Below, in pieces: positions 22,794-32,130 of a DNA stretch of 64,000 nucleotides. Numbering within the stretch: position 1 is the stretch's first letter; every line of letters starts with the position of its first letter. The translations under genes and the position numbers were made by a program. This DNA is from Aedes albopictus (lineage: Eukaryota > Arthropoda > Insecta > Diptera > Culicidae), in assembly GCF_035046485.1 (NCBI RefSeq), contig NC_085137.1:43641155-43705154 (forward strand), in the 5' to 3' direction. The notes below the pieces were generated by a model, which saw only the letters and a list, made by a program, of their open reading frames with translations, was not told the origin of the DNA and did no database searches.

Positions 22794-24212
22794 ATGCAAT
22801 CATATTTTGAGTTACAACAGCTCCATCGCTATTTCAAGAAAGCTGTAAATACTAAATTATCACACGAATTATTGAAACAAAAGGAAAAACTGAACAATTA
22901 CCTTAAAACACAAATTGAACTATACCTACAACAAGAATATAAGGACATAGAAGATTCCGAGTTTCATAAAATCGTCAAGAATACACGATTATGGAGTTCG
23001 GAAATACAAGGAATAATAAATCATAAACTTGAAATTCTCAATCTACACCTACATACTGCAGTACACAAATCGAACCCAACACACACTTTAAGGGGCATTG
23101 CTAAGACTACGACCACGTACGAGCACCCTTATAAATTAAATAAACAATCACAAATTTCACCTAAAAACAAAACCATTGTCACTATAACAATGTCTGGATT
23201 TGATATGAAACAGGCGACAGCCATTGTACCTATGTACGACGGCTCAGCTGACAATTTAGATGCGTTTGTTGACGCCATCAGCCTATTGCCAGAATTAACA
23301 CCAGCAGATCAATTAGTTACTGCAGTAAAATTCATTAAAACAAGATTAACTAAGAAGGCAAGATTAGGACTACCAAACAACCTAGCTACAATACAAAACA
23401 TAATTGATGATTTGAAAACACGTTGTAAAAGTCAAGAGAAACCAGAATCTCTCATTGCTAAATTGAAGCAAGTAAAGAAGAGGTCAACGACTGAGCTTTG
23501 TGATGAAATTGAAAATCTCACATTACAGCTAAAAAGTCTTTACATGGAGCAGAAAGTACCAGAAAACGTTGCAAATACAATGGCAACTAGAGCTGGGTTG
23601 GAATCCCTTATAAGCGGAATTTCTTCCCACGAAACAAAGATAATATTAAAAGCCGGCAATTTCACAAACATTAAGGATGCAATCCAAAAGGTTAACGAAA
23701 ATAATGAAACACAAAATGCTCAAGTACTGTTTACTAATTCAACAAACCAATATAACAAACAATTCAATCAACCGGTCCGACATAATTCTCGATTTGGCTC
23801 ATACAACAATTACCAACGCGGAAATTTGAATACCCGTAACATAAGAGGCCGACAATCGTTCAACCACGGCACGCGAAATTTCCAAAACAATAATAACTAT
23901 CGTCCACATCACCAACGCTACTTTAACTACAAACAGCAAAGGGGAAGTCATGTTCATATGACTAACCAAAACAATCCACATTTCAGAAGAGTTTATACAG
24001 GGGCAGCGACACAGTTACCCAACGCTCCGCATATTAACGCGTTCGCTGACTTGCAGTCTGCTCCCCAAGCACAAAATATGATGAGCCAACCAAATTTGAC
24101 CGACTCATCTAATGCAAATATGAATCACCAGGTAGCACATAACGTACAACCAATGACACACTACCCACATTTTTTAGGGGGAAATCCGAACCTTCCTCAA
24201 TTTATGCAATGA
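22794..24212 (+). CDS. gag: mdg1-like Gag
   Basis: 472 residues. The N-terminal third is lysine-rich and probably helical. A conserved-looking capsid entry (MYDGSADNLDAFVDAI, from about residue 147) follows. The C-terminal third is rich in N, R, Q, Y and H (GNLNTRNIRGR, YRPHHQRYF) with no CCHC knuckle, so RNA binding is probably by this basic region. The product should form the particle that packages the RNA. An out-of-frame ATG lies 5 bases upstream (22789), and several ATGs lie in the leader, so initiation probably needs leaky scanning, reinitiation or internal entry. The stop TGA overlaps the first pol ATG as ATGA (24209-24212). Confidence 0.9.
   Translation: MQSYFELQQLHRYFKKAVNTKLSHELLKQKEKLNNYLKTQIELYLQQEYKDIEDSEFHKIVKNTRLWSSEIQGIINHKLEILNLHLHTAVHKSNPTHTLRGIAKTTTTYEHPYKLNKQSQISPKNKTIVTITMSGFDMKQATAIVPMYDGSADNLDAFVDAISLLPELTPADQLVTAVKFIKTRLTKKARLGLPNNLATIQNIIDDLKTRCKSQEKPESLIAKLKQVKKRSTTELCDEIENLTLQLKSLYMEQKVPENVANTMATRAGLESLISGISSHETKIILKAGNFTNIKDAIQKVNENNETQNAQVLFTNSTNQYNKQFNQPVRHNSRFGSYNNYQRGNLNTRNIRGRQSFNHGTRNFQNNNNYRPHHQRYFNYKQQRGSHVHMTNQNNPHFRRVYTGAATQLPNAPHINAFADLQSAPQAQNMMSQPNLTDSSNANMNHQVAHNVQPMTHYPHFLGGNPNLPQFMQ
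24170..24176 (+). promoter_or_regulatory. candidate -1 ribosomal frameshift site T TTT TTA
   Basis: The heptamer lies in the correct gag phase (codons CAT TTT TTA GGG). A -1 shift enters the pol frame, which is open from 24143 onward, that is downstream of its last stop at 24140. A possible short stem GGGGAA/TTCCTC (24178-24183 with 24193-24198) follows after one base, closer than usual. The heptamer is the same as the one used by HIV-1. Confidence 0.65.
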
Positions 24213-27200
24213 ACTTAGGAGCTACAAACTTCATTAAATTAAATGTGCAAATGACCAACTCCCAATGTTCATTCATAATTGACTCAGGCTCGGACATTTC
24301 AGTTTTCAAGAAAGACAAGGTATCAACTTCGCAACAAATAAACCCAGCGAAACGATTTAAAGTAACAGGCATCACAGACGGTGTAACTGAAACCATCGCT
24401 GAAACTGAGACAACATTGCAATTCAACAACGGTTTCAAACTTAAACATAATTTTCAACTTGTAGATAGTACATTTCCGATCCCGACCGACGGTATACTTG
24501 GTCGTGATTTCTTTTGTAAATATAGATGCACTATCGACTATGATCAATGGTTACTGAAATTTTTAATTAATAACTATTTAGTAGAAATACCCATAGAGGA
24601 TAATATAGACAACGGATTCATTGTACCTAGTAGATGTGAAATCATTAGAAATATTAGTACCCTTAAAATAAATGAGGATATGGTTGTACAATCAAAAGAA
24701 GTCCATCCTGGAATATTTTGTGCTAACACCATTATCTCTCCAAAAAACCCTTGTATCAAATTTGTAAATACTACCAACAAACCAATGTATATAAACAATT
24801 TTAATCCAACTTTGGAACCACTACGCAATTATCACATTCTTAAAAGAAATACAAAGAATACCAACAACAAGGAACGTTTTGATGAGATAATTAATAACAT
24901 AGATATGTCGAATATACCGAATTATGTTAAGAATGATTTTAATGAACTCATTAAATCGTATGCAGATGTATTCTGTTTACCAAATGAACCGTTATCAACA
25001 AACAATTTTTATTCACAAAATATTAATTTAAGTGATAATTCTCCTGTTTATATTCCCAATTACAAAACAATACACGCACAAAGCGACGAAATTCAAAATC
25101 AAGTAACTAAAATGCTTGAAGAAAATATTATACAACCATCGGTATCACCATTCAACAGCCCAATTTTATTAGTTCCCAAAAAATCAGACAATGACACGAA
25201 GAAATGGCGTTTAGTTGTCGATTTTCGACAATTAAATAAGAAAATTTTAGCAGATAAATTTCCACTACCAAGAATTGATGCAATTTTGGACCAACTTGGC
25301 AGAGCAAAATTTTTCAGCACCCTTGACTTAATGTCAGGTTTCCACCAGATACCACTGGATGAAAATTCAAAAAAATATACCTCTTTTTCAACACAATCAG
25401 GGCATTATGAATTTACAAGGTTACCATTCGGACTTAATATTAGCCCGAATAGTTTCCAAAGAATGATGTCAATAGCAATGGCAGGTTTGACACCTGAAAT
25501 GGCATTCATATATATAGATGATATTATCGTGGTAGGTTGTTCGATGAAACACCACTTGTCAAATTTATCCAACGTGTTTGAAAGGTTACGTAAATACAAT
25601 TTAAAATTAAACGCGAAAAAGTGTAAATTTTTCAGCACTGAAGTAACGTATTTAGGTCATAAAATAACCGATAAAGGTATTTTACCAGACAGCTCGAAAT
25701 ATCAAACAATTTTAAACTACCCAATACCAAAAACCAACGATGATATAAGACGATTTGTTGCATTTTGCAACTACTATCGCAAATTTGTGCCAAACTTTGC
25801 TACATTGGCATACCCTTTGAACCAACTGTTGAAGAAAAATGCTCAATTTAATTGGTCAGACCAATGTCAACGAGCTTTTGATACGCTTCGACAATATTTG
25901 ATGTCACCAACAATACTACAATTTCCAGATTTTTCGAAAACTTTCATTCTTACCACCGATGCATCCGATGTCGGATGTGGAGCGGTACTATCTCAAAATA
26001 CAAACGGCTATGATCTTCCAATAGCATATGCAAGTAAAACTTTCACCAAAGGCGAAAAAAATAAAGCAGTAATTTTGAAGGAATTAACCGCTATCCATTG
26101 GGCAATTAACCACTTCAAGGCATACCTTTATGGTAGGTCATTTTTAGTAAAAACAGATCACAGACCTCTAGCTTTCTTGTTCGGAATGAAGGATCCAACA
26201 TCAAAACTAACTAGAATGAGGCTTGATCTTGGAGAATATGATTTTAAAATCGAATATATAAAGGGCAAAACAAATGTAGGCGCAGACGCTTTATCACGTA
26301 TTATAACCTCGTCCGAAGAATTAAAACAACTAAGTGTGCTCATAGTCAACACAAGATCTATGACACGCAAACATAAACAAAATTTTATAAACAATCAAGA
26401 TGAAACTACTAGCGAGACTGATCACCCCACTATGTACGACATCGAGAACCAAACAGAAACTAGATATTTACCGAAACTTGCAGTAAACATACAAAAAAAT
26501 ATAATTCAATTTACGATAAGCTATGGTTTTCGACATAAAAAACCAATATACGAATTTAAAACGCAAATAAGCAACGGAATTCAAACACTAGAGTTTGCTC
26601 TTTCGAAGCTTGATAACGATATGAAAATTATGAACATAAAGGAAATAGCGCTCCCAAATAATGACGAAATGTTGAAATTAATGCCGGCCGGCCTTTTAAA
26701 ACAATTGTGTAACAAGATACTTAAAAATATAAAAATCATCATATTCAAACCAGCAAAGTTCATAAGTGACCCTTGCGATATCCGTCAAATTTTAAAAGAT
26801 AACCATGAAACACCACTTGGAGGACATATTGGACAGCACCGACTGTACAGAAAACTTCGAGAATGGTATACATGGAAAAACATGAAAAAGACTATTGCGC
26901 AATTCATAAAGGCCTGTGAATTGTGTAAAATAAACAAAGTTACAAAACACACTAGAGAGAAGTTAATCATTACGAACACCCCGTCAAAACCTTTTGAAGT
27001 AATTTCTATCGACACGATAGGACCACTTCCAAAATCCAACAAAAATAATAGATACGCTATTAGTATACAATGCGAACTATCAAAGTATATTGCTCTTATC
27101 CCAATACCAACTAAAGAGGCAAACGTGATAGCAAAAGCCTTAGTTGAAAATTTTATACTCATTTATGGGACATTTTTGGAATTGAAATCAGATCAAGGAA

Positions 27201-27811
27201 CAGAGTATAAAAACGAAATCCTTGATCAAGTGTGTAAATTACTACAAATAAAACAGACTTTCGCTACAGCATATCATCCTCAAACCATGGGTTCACTCGA
27301 AAGGAATCACAGATGTCTCAACGAGTATCTGAGATCTTTCGTCAATGAACATCATGCGGATTGGGATGATTGGCTTCAATTTTATGCATTTAATTATAAC
27401 TCAACACCACATACAGATCATGGGTATACACCTTACGAATTAATATTTGGAGTAAAACCCATTACACCATATTTACCATGCTTACATACTGGGAAAGTTG
27501 ATCCAATATATAATTTTGAACTATATACAAAAGAACTAAAATATAAATTACAGAAATCACATGAATTAGCAAAACAGAAACTAAAAGAACAAAAAATTAA
27601 ACGAAAAGAAATAATTGACAATACAGCCAACCCATTGAAATTAAATCCTGGAGACATTGTGTATTTGCAAAGTGAAAACAGACGTAAATTAGATTCATAC
27701 TATAAAGGACCCTACACGGTGAGAAAAATAGAAGAACCCAATTGTGAAATAACACATAAATTAACAAAGCATACATTCAAAGTACATAAAAATAGACTTA
27801 TAAAATTTTAG
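24209..27811 (+). CDS. pol: mdg1-like Pol (protease, RT, RNase H, integrase)
   Basis: 1200 codons from the first ATG, in the -1 frame relative to gag. The aspartic protease has DSGSD at 25-29. The reverse transcriptase has FSTLDLMSGFHQIPL and YIDD (435-438). RNase H starts with TTDASD (D about 584). The integrase has an H2C2 zinc finger (HIGQH to CELC, about 873-905) and catalytic residues in SIDTIGP, SDQGTEY and GSLERNH (about 935, 995, 1031). A C-terminal GPY/F module (YYKGPYTV, about 1166) ends the protein. All catalytic motifs are present, and no frame break was seen. Domain order places it in Ty3/gypsy. In the cell it is probably made as Gag-Pol by -1 frameshifting, or by termination-reinitiation at the ATGA overlap. 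Confidence 0.94.
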   Translation: MNLGATNFIKLNVQMTNSQCSFIIDSGSDISVFKKDKVSTSQQINPAKRFKVTGITDGVTETIAETETTLQFNNGFKLKHNFQLVDSTFPIPTDGILGRDFFCKYRCTIDYDQWLLKFLINNYLVEIPIEDNIDNGFIVPSRCEIIRNISTLKINEDMVVQSKEVHPGIFCANTIISPKNPCIKFVNTTNKPMYINNFNPTLEPLRNYHILKRNTKNTNNKERFDEIINNIDMSNIPNYVKNDFNELIKSYADVFCLPNEPLSTNNFYSQNINLSDNSPVYIPNYKTIHAQSDEIQNQVTKMLEENIIQPSVSPFNSPILLVPKKSDNDTKKWRLVVDFRQLNKKILADKFPLPRIDAILDQLGRAKFFSTLDLMSGFHQIPLDENSKKYTSFSTQSGHYEFTRLPFGLNISPNSFQRMMSIAMAGLTPEMAFIYIDDIIVVGCSMKHHLSNLSNVFERLRKYNLKLNAKKCKFFSTEVTYLGHKITDKGILPDSSKYQTILNYPIPKTNDDIRRFVAFCNYYRKFVPNFATLAYPLNQLLKKNAQFNWSDQCQRAFDTLRQYLMSPTILQFPDFSKTFILTTDASDVGCGAVLSQNTNGYDLPIAYASKTFTKGEKNKAVILKELTAIHWAINHFKAYLYGRSFLVKTDHRPLAFLFGMKDPTSKLTRMRLDLGEYDFKIEYIKGKTNVGADALSRIITSSEELKQLSVLIVNTRSMTRKHKQNFINNQDETTSETDHPTMYDIENQTETRYLPKLAVNIQKNIIQFTISYGFRHKKPIYEFKTQISNGIQTLEFALSKLDNDMKIMNIKEIALPNNDEMLKLMPAGLLKQLCNKILKNIKIIIFKPAKFISDPCDIRQILKDNHETPLGGHIGQHRLYRKLREWYTWKNMKKTIAQFIKACELCKINKVTKHTREKLIITNTPSKPFEVISIDTIGPLPKSNKNNRYAISIQCELSKYIALIPIPTKEANVIAKALVENFILIYGTFLELKSDQGTEYKNEILDQVCKLLQIKQTFATAYHPQTMGSLERNHRCLNEYLRSFVNEHHADWDDWLQFYAFNYNSTPHTDHGYTPYELIFGVKPITPYLPCLHTGKVDPIYNFELYTKELKYKLQKSHELAKQKLKEQKIKRKEIIDNTANPLKLNPGDIVYLQSENRRKLDSYYKGPYTVRKIEEPNCEITHKLTKHTFKVHKNRLIKF

Positions 27812-28081
27812 AGAAACACAAAAACCTTTTTTTTCAGCAGAGGAACTCATCAACAAATCTTATTCTACTCAAACCAAAAAAAAAAAATAAATAAATAATA
27901 ATAATAAAAAAAAAAATTGCAATTCCCGTACATCAAAATTCTAAATTATATCAAATTATCGAGCATAATTTTAAAACACCACACATTGTAAGAGAGAAAA
28001 AACCCTTCCATTTTCACGATTTAAAACCAAATGTTGACAACAGTTGAACGATTTCACTACGTTACATCCTTCAACCTTTTT

Positions 28082-28092
28082 GGGGAGGAAGA
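28082..28092 (+). promoter_or_regulatory. mdg1-like polypurine tract
   Basis: GGGGAGGAAGA directly precedes the 3' LTR. The 270 bases between pol and the LTR hold no other frame. Confidence 0.8.
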
Positions 28093-28854
28093 TGTAAGGT
28101 AAAACCTTATCACTTTTTCTCATTTAGTAACAAGCTTGACAAATCCAATTCCACAATTCCCACGACATAACAAAATCATACGAAGATCATGAAACACAAG
28201 ACCTGACAAGACGAACATGTTCTCACGACAATAAATTAACATGAACCCGCAAATGCTTAAACCAAAACCATGTCAGAAATCTGAGAAAATGCTATTAGCC
28301 TTTTCTAAAGTGCAAAATAATATTTTCCAGAACTGATTTACAAATCCCAAACACCTATTTCTATCAGTTCACACGTTCCATTCCAAACCTCTTATTTGCC
28401 CACACAAAACGGACAGTTACAAGTGTCAACGACCATAAATTCTAGACACCGATCATATTTCTACATACATGCAATAACGGAGTGATCGACTTGAACCGAT
28501 CGCTTAACCGGCACCAGCAAGCACACCACCGACGAGCAATATTCCCACAGCTTAAAGATGCACCCCCGCGACAAAGCAATCCTCTCTTTCTTGCACTCAG
28601 TGCAACGAACGAAACGACAAAAGCACGTGACGATAACCGAATAGACAACGAGACTTAATTACGCCCTTTTTCCCTCTCTTCACAAAAAACACTCTCAATT
28701 TCCCTAACTATGATGTAGTACTAGATTAAGTGAAAATTAACAAAACCAGTTTGATGAATAATAAACGCGGAAATTTTCGGGATTGATTCAAATCGAATGG
28801 TTCTTCTTTTCGACGTTGATGACAAATCCCTGTAGTGAAAGAGAACCTGTGACA
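28093..28854 (+). repeat. mdg1-like 3' LTR
   Basis: 762 bp, identical by eye to 20839-21600, followed by AGAC. An AATAAA signal lies near 28757-28764. Confidence 0.93.
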
Positions 28855-29730
28855 AGACTTTCAAGCTCCACGAGATCTACTCTTGTATCTCTTTACTTCA
28901 TCGATGTAGTTTCTCCAAAAAAATCATTCAGGAAATCCTCCAAGACATGCGCCACGAATTTCTCAAAGAATTTTTCCAGGTATTCCTCCGAAAATTTCTG
29001 CCTATGATTCCTGAAAGAATTCTTCCAAGAATTTTTCGAGAAATTCTTCAAAACTTCTTCCAGGAGTTCCTCCAAACATTCTACCAGAAATTTCTACATG
29101 AATCCCTCCAGGAATTTGTTCAAGAATTCCACGAGGAATTTCTTTAAGAATTTCTTCAAATATTACTCTAAAAAATCTTCCAAGAATTTCTCAAAGAATC
29201 CCTCTAGGTATTTCTCCAAGAGTTTCTCCAGAAATTTCTCATAGAATTCTCTCAAGAAATTGTCCAAGCATTCCTCCAGAAATTCCTCCAAGAGTTTCTC
29301 CAGGAAATCCCCAAAAAATTTCTCCAGAAACCCTCAGGAAATCGTCCAAAATTTTTTTCGAAAAATTACTCCAGAGATTCAACTAATACGAGTGCCACGC
29401 ATTTCTCCAGAAATTCCTCCAGGAATTCGTGAAGAAATTTTTCAAGGAACTCCAACAAAAATTATTCAGGAAATCCACCAGGAACTTCTTCAGGAATTCC
29501 TCAAAGAATTCTTCCAGTAATTCCTCCAGGGATTTTTTAGAATTTATTTTTTCAAGAATTTTACCAGAAATTCCTTCATAAATATATCCAGAACCCTACA
29601 GGAGTCCTTAAGTAATTCCTCAAGAAAATACTCCTGGGATTACTCTAAGAATTCGCCCGAGAATTCCTCAGAAATTTCTCCAAAAATCCTTAAGGATTTA
29701 CGACAAAAAATCCTCTAGAAATTACTCCAG

Positions 29731-29826
29731 GAACTTCCTTAGAAGTTACTCCAGGAACTTCCTTAGAAGTTACTCCAGGAACTTCCTTAGAAGTTACTCC
29801 AGGAACTTCCTTAGAAGTTACTCCAG
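29731..29826. repeat. 24 bp unit repeated four times
   Basis: Four exact contiguous copies of a 24 bp unit beginning GAACTTCCTTAGAAG and ending TACTCCAG, at 29731, 29755, 29779 and 29803. 24 is twice the 12 bp spacing common in the array. Confidence 0.95.
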
Positions 29827-29896
29827 GAACTCTTTCAGGAATTCCTTCATAAATTCTTCTTGGAATTCCACCAGGAAGACCTCCAGGAATTCATCC

Positions 29897-30201
29897 AGGA
29901 ATTCCTCTTATAATGTCTTCAGAAATCCCCCAATAATTCCTCTAGAGGTTTCTCCAAGAATTCATCCAGAAATTCTTTTAAGATATCTGCCTAGAATTCT
30001 TCTATGAATCCTTCCAAGAATTCCTCCAAAAAAACCTACAGGACCTTCTGCAAGGAATTCCTCTTATAATGTCTTCAGGAATCCCCCAATAATTTCTCAA
30101 GGAGTTTCTCCAAGAATTCATCCAAAAATTCCTTTAGGACATCTGCTTAGAATTCTTCCAAGAATCCTTCCAGGAATTCCTCCAAAAAAAAACCTACAGG
30201 A
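29897..30201. repeat. ~156 bp tandem duplication inside the array
   Basis: The block starting AGGAATTCCTCTTATAATG at 29897 recurs at 30053 with about 90% identity by eye, sharing CCCCCAATAAT, CATCTGCNTAGAATTCTTC and AAACCTACAGGAC. The second copy is cut at its end by the solo LTR. Confidence 0.8.
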
Positions 30202-30202
30202 C

Positions 30203-30607
30203 TGTCGTGACCGGAGCAGCTATCAAACTGATTGACTGGTCGCAGTGAGGAGAACTCTTTGAAATCTCACTGCGGGCCGACAACCATTCACTTCGAAGAA
30301 GCTGTTTTTTTCCGTAGCTTGCCTTCGACGTTCCGACGGTCAAGTCGTGTCAAACCACAATCGTTTGCTTCGGTTGCAGTTGCTGCTGCTCAAGGTGATG
30401 CGTCACTTTCCGCGTTCGTCGATAGACTGACTCGAGCACAACACCAACACGCTTTTCGCTTTCGTCCGCTTTTTTTGTGGATCATTTCTGTCACCCACTC
30501 AGTCGTTCTAGCAGTGGGCGATCGCAGAATTTATATCGCCGTTTTATATACACGGAAACTAGTGTGCTTTTCATTTTACTGTTTTCTGCTCAATCCCTAT
30601 TACTACA
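30203..30607. mobile_element. 405 bp solo LTR
   Basis: TGTCGTGACC at the left, TTACTACA at the right, flanked by AGGAC on both sides (30198-30202 and 30608-30612). The intact first copy of the 156 bp duplication shows the uninterrupted target with a single AGGAC. TG...CA ends and a 5 bp duplication fit an LTR left by recombination. The 5 bp size allows BEL/Pao or gypsy. A long frame across it (30232-30678) runs into the array and is not a gene. Confidence 0.8.
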
Positions 30608-31030
30608 AGGACCTTCTGCAAGAATCTCACCAGGAGTCCCTCTTTGACTTCTGCCATCAAGAACTTCTCCACAAATAGCTCCAAAGATTGTTTCAAGAAA
30701 TTCCTTCAAGCATTCATCCAGAAAATCTTCCAGAAATTCCTTCATGAACAATAAAAACTCATGGGACAACTCCAGGAATTCCTCCGAGAATTCCTCCAGC
30801 AACTGCTCCGAGACTTCTTCCCAGAGTTTCTCTAAGAATTCCTGCAGGAATTACTCCAAGAATTCTGTTAGGAATTCCTGCAAGAATCCCATCAGAAATT
30901 TCTCCAAAACTTCCTGCAGGAATTTTTCCAAGATTTTCTCCAGTTATTCTTCCAAAACTTCTGCTATGAGTTTTTCCGAGAATCCGTCCAGGAATTCCTC
31001 CAGAAATTCTTCCAAGAATGTCCAACTGCG
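30608..31030. repeat. GGAATTCC array, right of the solo LTR
   Basis: Same repeat type, ending near 31030. Open frames on both strands are repeat by-products. Confidence 0.8.
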
Positions 31031-32130
31031 ACAATAACGAGTTGCTCGTAGAATTGCGAGGTCTAATGGGCATCAACGTGACTAAATTTCTTGAACAGAG
31101 TAAACACAAATGATGGTAGATGTTGTAGCTCTTGAGAAAATGAATTCCAGAGTAGTTTGGATGACCTAGATCACCCAATTCATGTACCATGAATTTCCAA
31201 GGAGTGATTTGAGGATTTCTGAGTACCGTAGGCTATGTTCTGTGATGATTCATCGTGAATTGCTTCTTTTAAACATAGGCTGTTCTTTCATGCAGTGAAC
31301 TTGAGCCAAAAACGAACTGAACGCGTTATTTTTTTTTTTTTGACGAGAACGCACAAGACATTGAATTTACTTATCAAAGATGTTTGCTGCTCAAGGACGC
31401 TTGTTCAGGTCCCCTCGGTTCTGAACTCTTATGCGCTAATGACCTACCAATATGTCATGTAAATAAACTGATCCGGACAACCGCTGTTCCGAAAAATCTG
31501 GAGATGGCGTAACACTAGGATGAGAAATTGTTTATTACCAGTCATGGCTTTGAGGGAAACTTATTTTGGAATGACCAACTAATTGACTGATGACAATACT
31601 GGTCAGACACTATAGCAGTTCTATGATGTTTTATGGATATTGTATTGTATTGTATGAAAAACACATGCTTCTGGAAATCCTGATTTTCCGAAACGGTCGG
31701 TAACCGTACCGGTCCAATTGGATATGCTCTCAATAATAGATATTTCTCTGAATCCCAAAATTATTGAAATCTGTGAAAAAATTTGCAAAGATACGTCTAA
31801 TTCAGTGTCGCGGGTATTTGTTATGATAAATATTTCTAAATCTTTGACATTTCGTTCGTGGACTTGTTGCTAACGATCTGAACTTTCGTTGGCTTACTCG
31901 GGTGGGGTAATTAGGTTGAAATGAATGGTTCTTGTGCACTTCGTAAATATGCCAATTCATATCTGTTGGGTAGGTTTCTTGTGAGATTCTGAGAAAGACA
32001 TTTCGTTTGCCAGTCTGGCCAAACTTCTACTGAGATTGTGGAATTCTGGTAAAGTGGCGGTTCGTGCTACGTGGCTGACAAAAATCTATTAAATCAAGAT
32101 GAGAAGTGTGCCACTTTATGACTTGCTGGT
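31031..32130. other. unassigned stretch between arrays
   Basis: About 1.1 kb of mixed sequence with a T tract near 31330 and no frame longer than about 60 codons. No element ends were found. Confidence 0.4.

Larger units (their letters stand above)
20839..28854 (+). mobile_element. complete mdg1-like Ty3/gypsy retrotransposon
   Basis: 8016 bp with two 762 bp LTRs (TGTAAGG...TGTGACA) that appear identical throughout. It is flanked by the 4 bp duplication AGAC (20835-20838 and 28855-28858). The order is LTR, primer site, 1.2 kb leader with small frames, gag, pol, polypurine tract, LTR. There is no env frame between pol and the 3' LTR, which are only about 280 bases apart. Identical LTRs and open frames imply a very recent insertion. 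The mdg1/412 placement rests on integrase wording such as YHPQTMGSLERNH and NEYLRSF, the arginine-tRNA-like primer site and Gag without a CCHC knuckle. Confidence 0.92.
28859..30202. repeat. GGAATTCC array with local tandem amplification
   Basis: Imperfect TTCCTCCAGGAATT repeats resume about 30 bases after the mdg1-like element. The array contains a perfect 24 bp tandem repeat and a roughly 156 bp tandem duplication. Its last AGGAC (30198-30202) is the left duplication of the solo LTR. Confidence 0.85.

Noticed and set aside
27812..28081. Possible env gene after pol
   Set aside because: Only about 270 bases before the 3' LTR, with no open frame of useful size; the element is not an env-bearing errantivirus.
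29731..29826. CRISPR-like repeat
   Set aside because: Units are contiguous without spacers and lie in a eukaryotic tandem array.
30232..30678. 148-codon plus-strand frame
   Set aside because: Crosses the solo LTR into the array; no motif and the boundary is an insertion junction.
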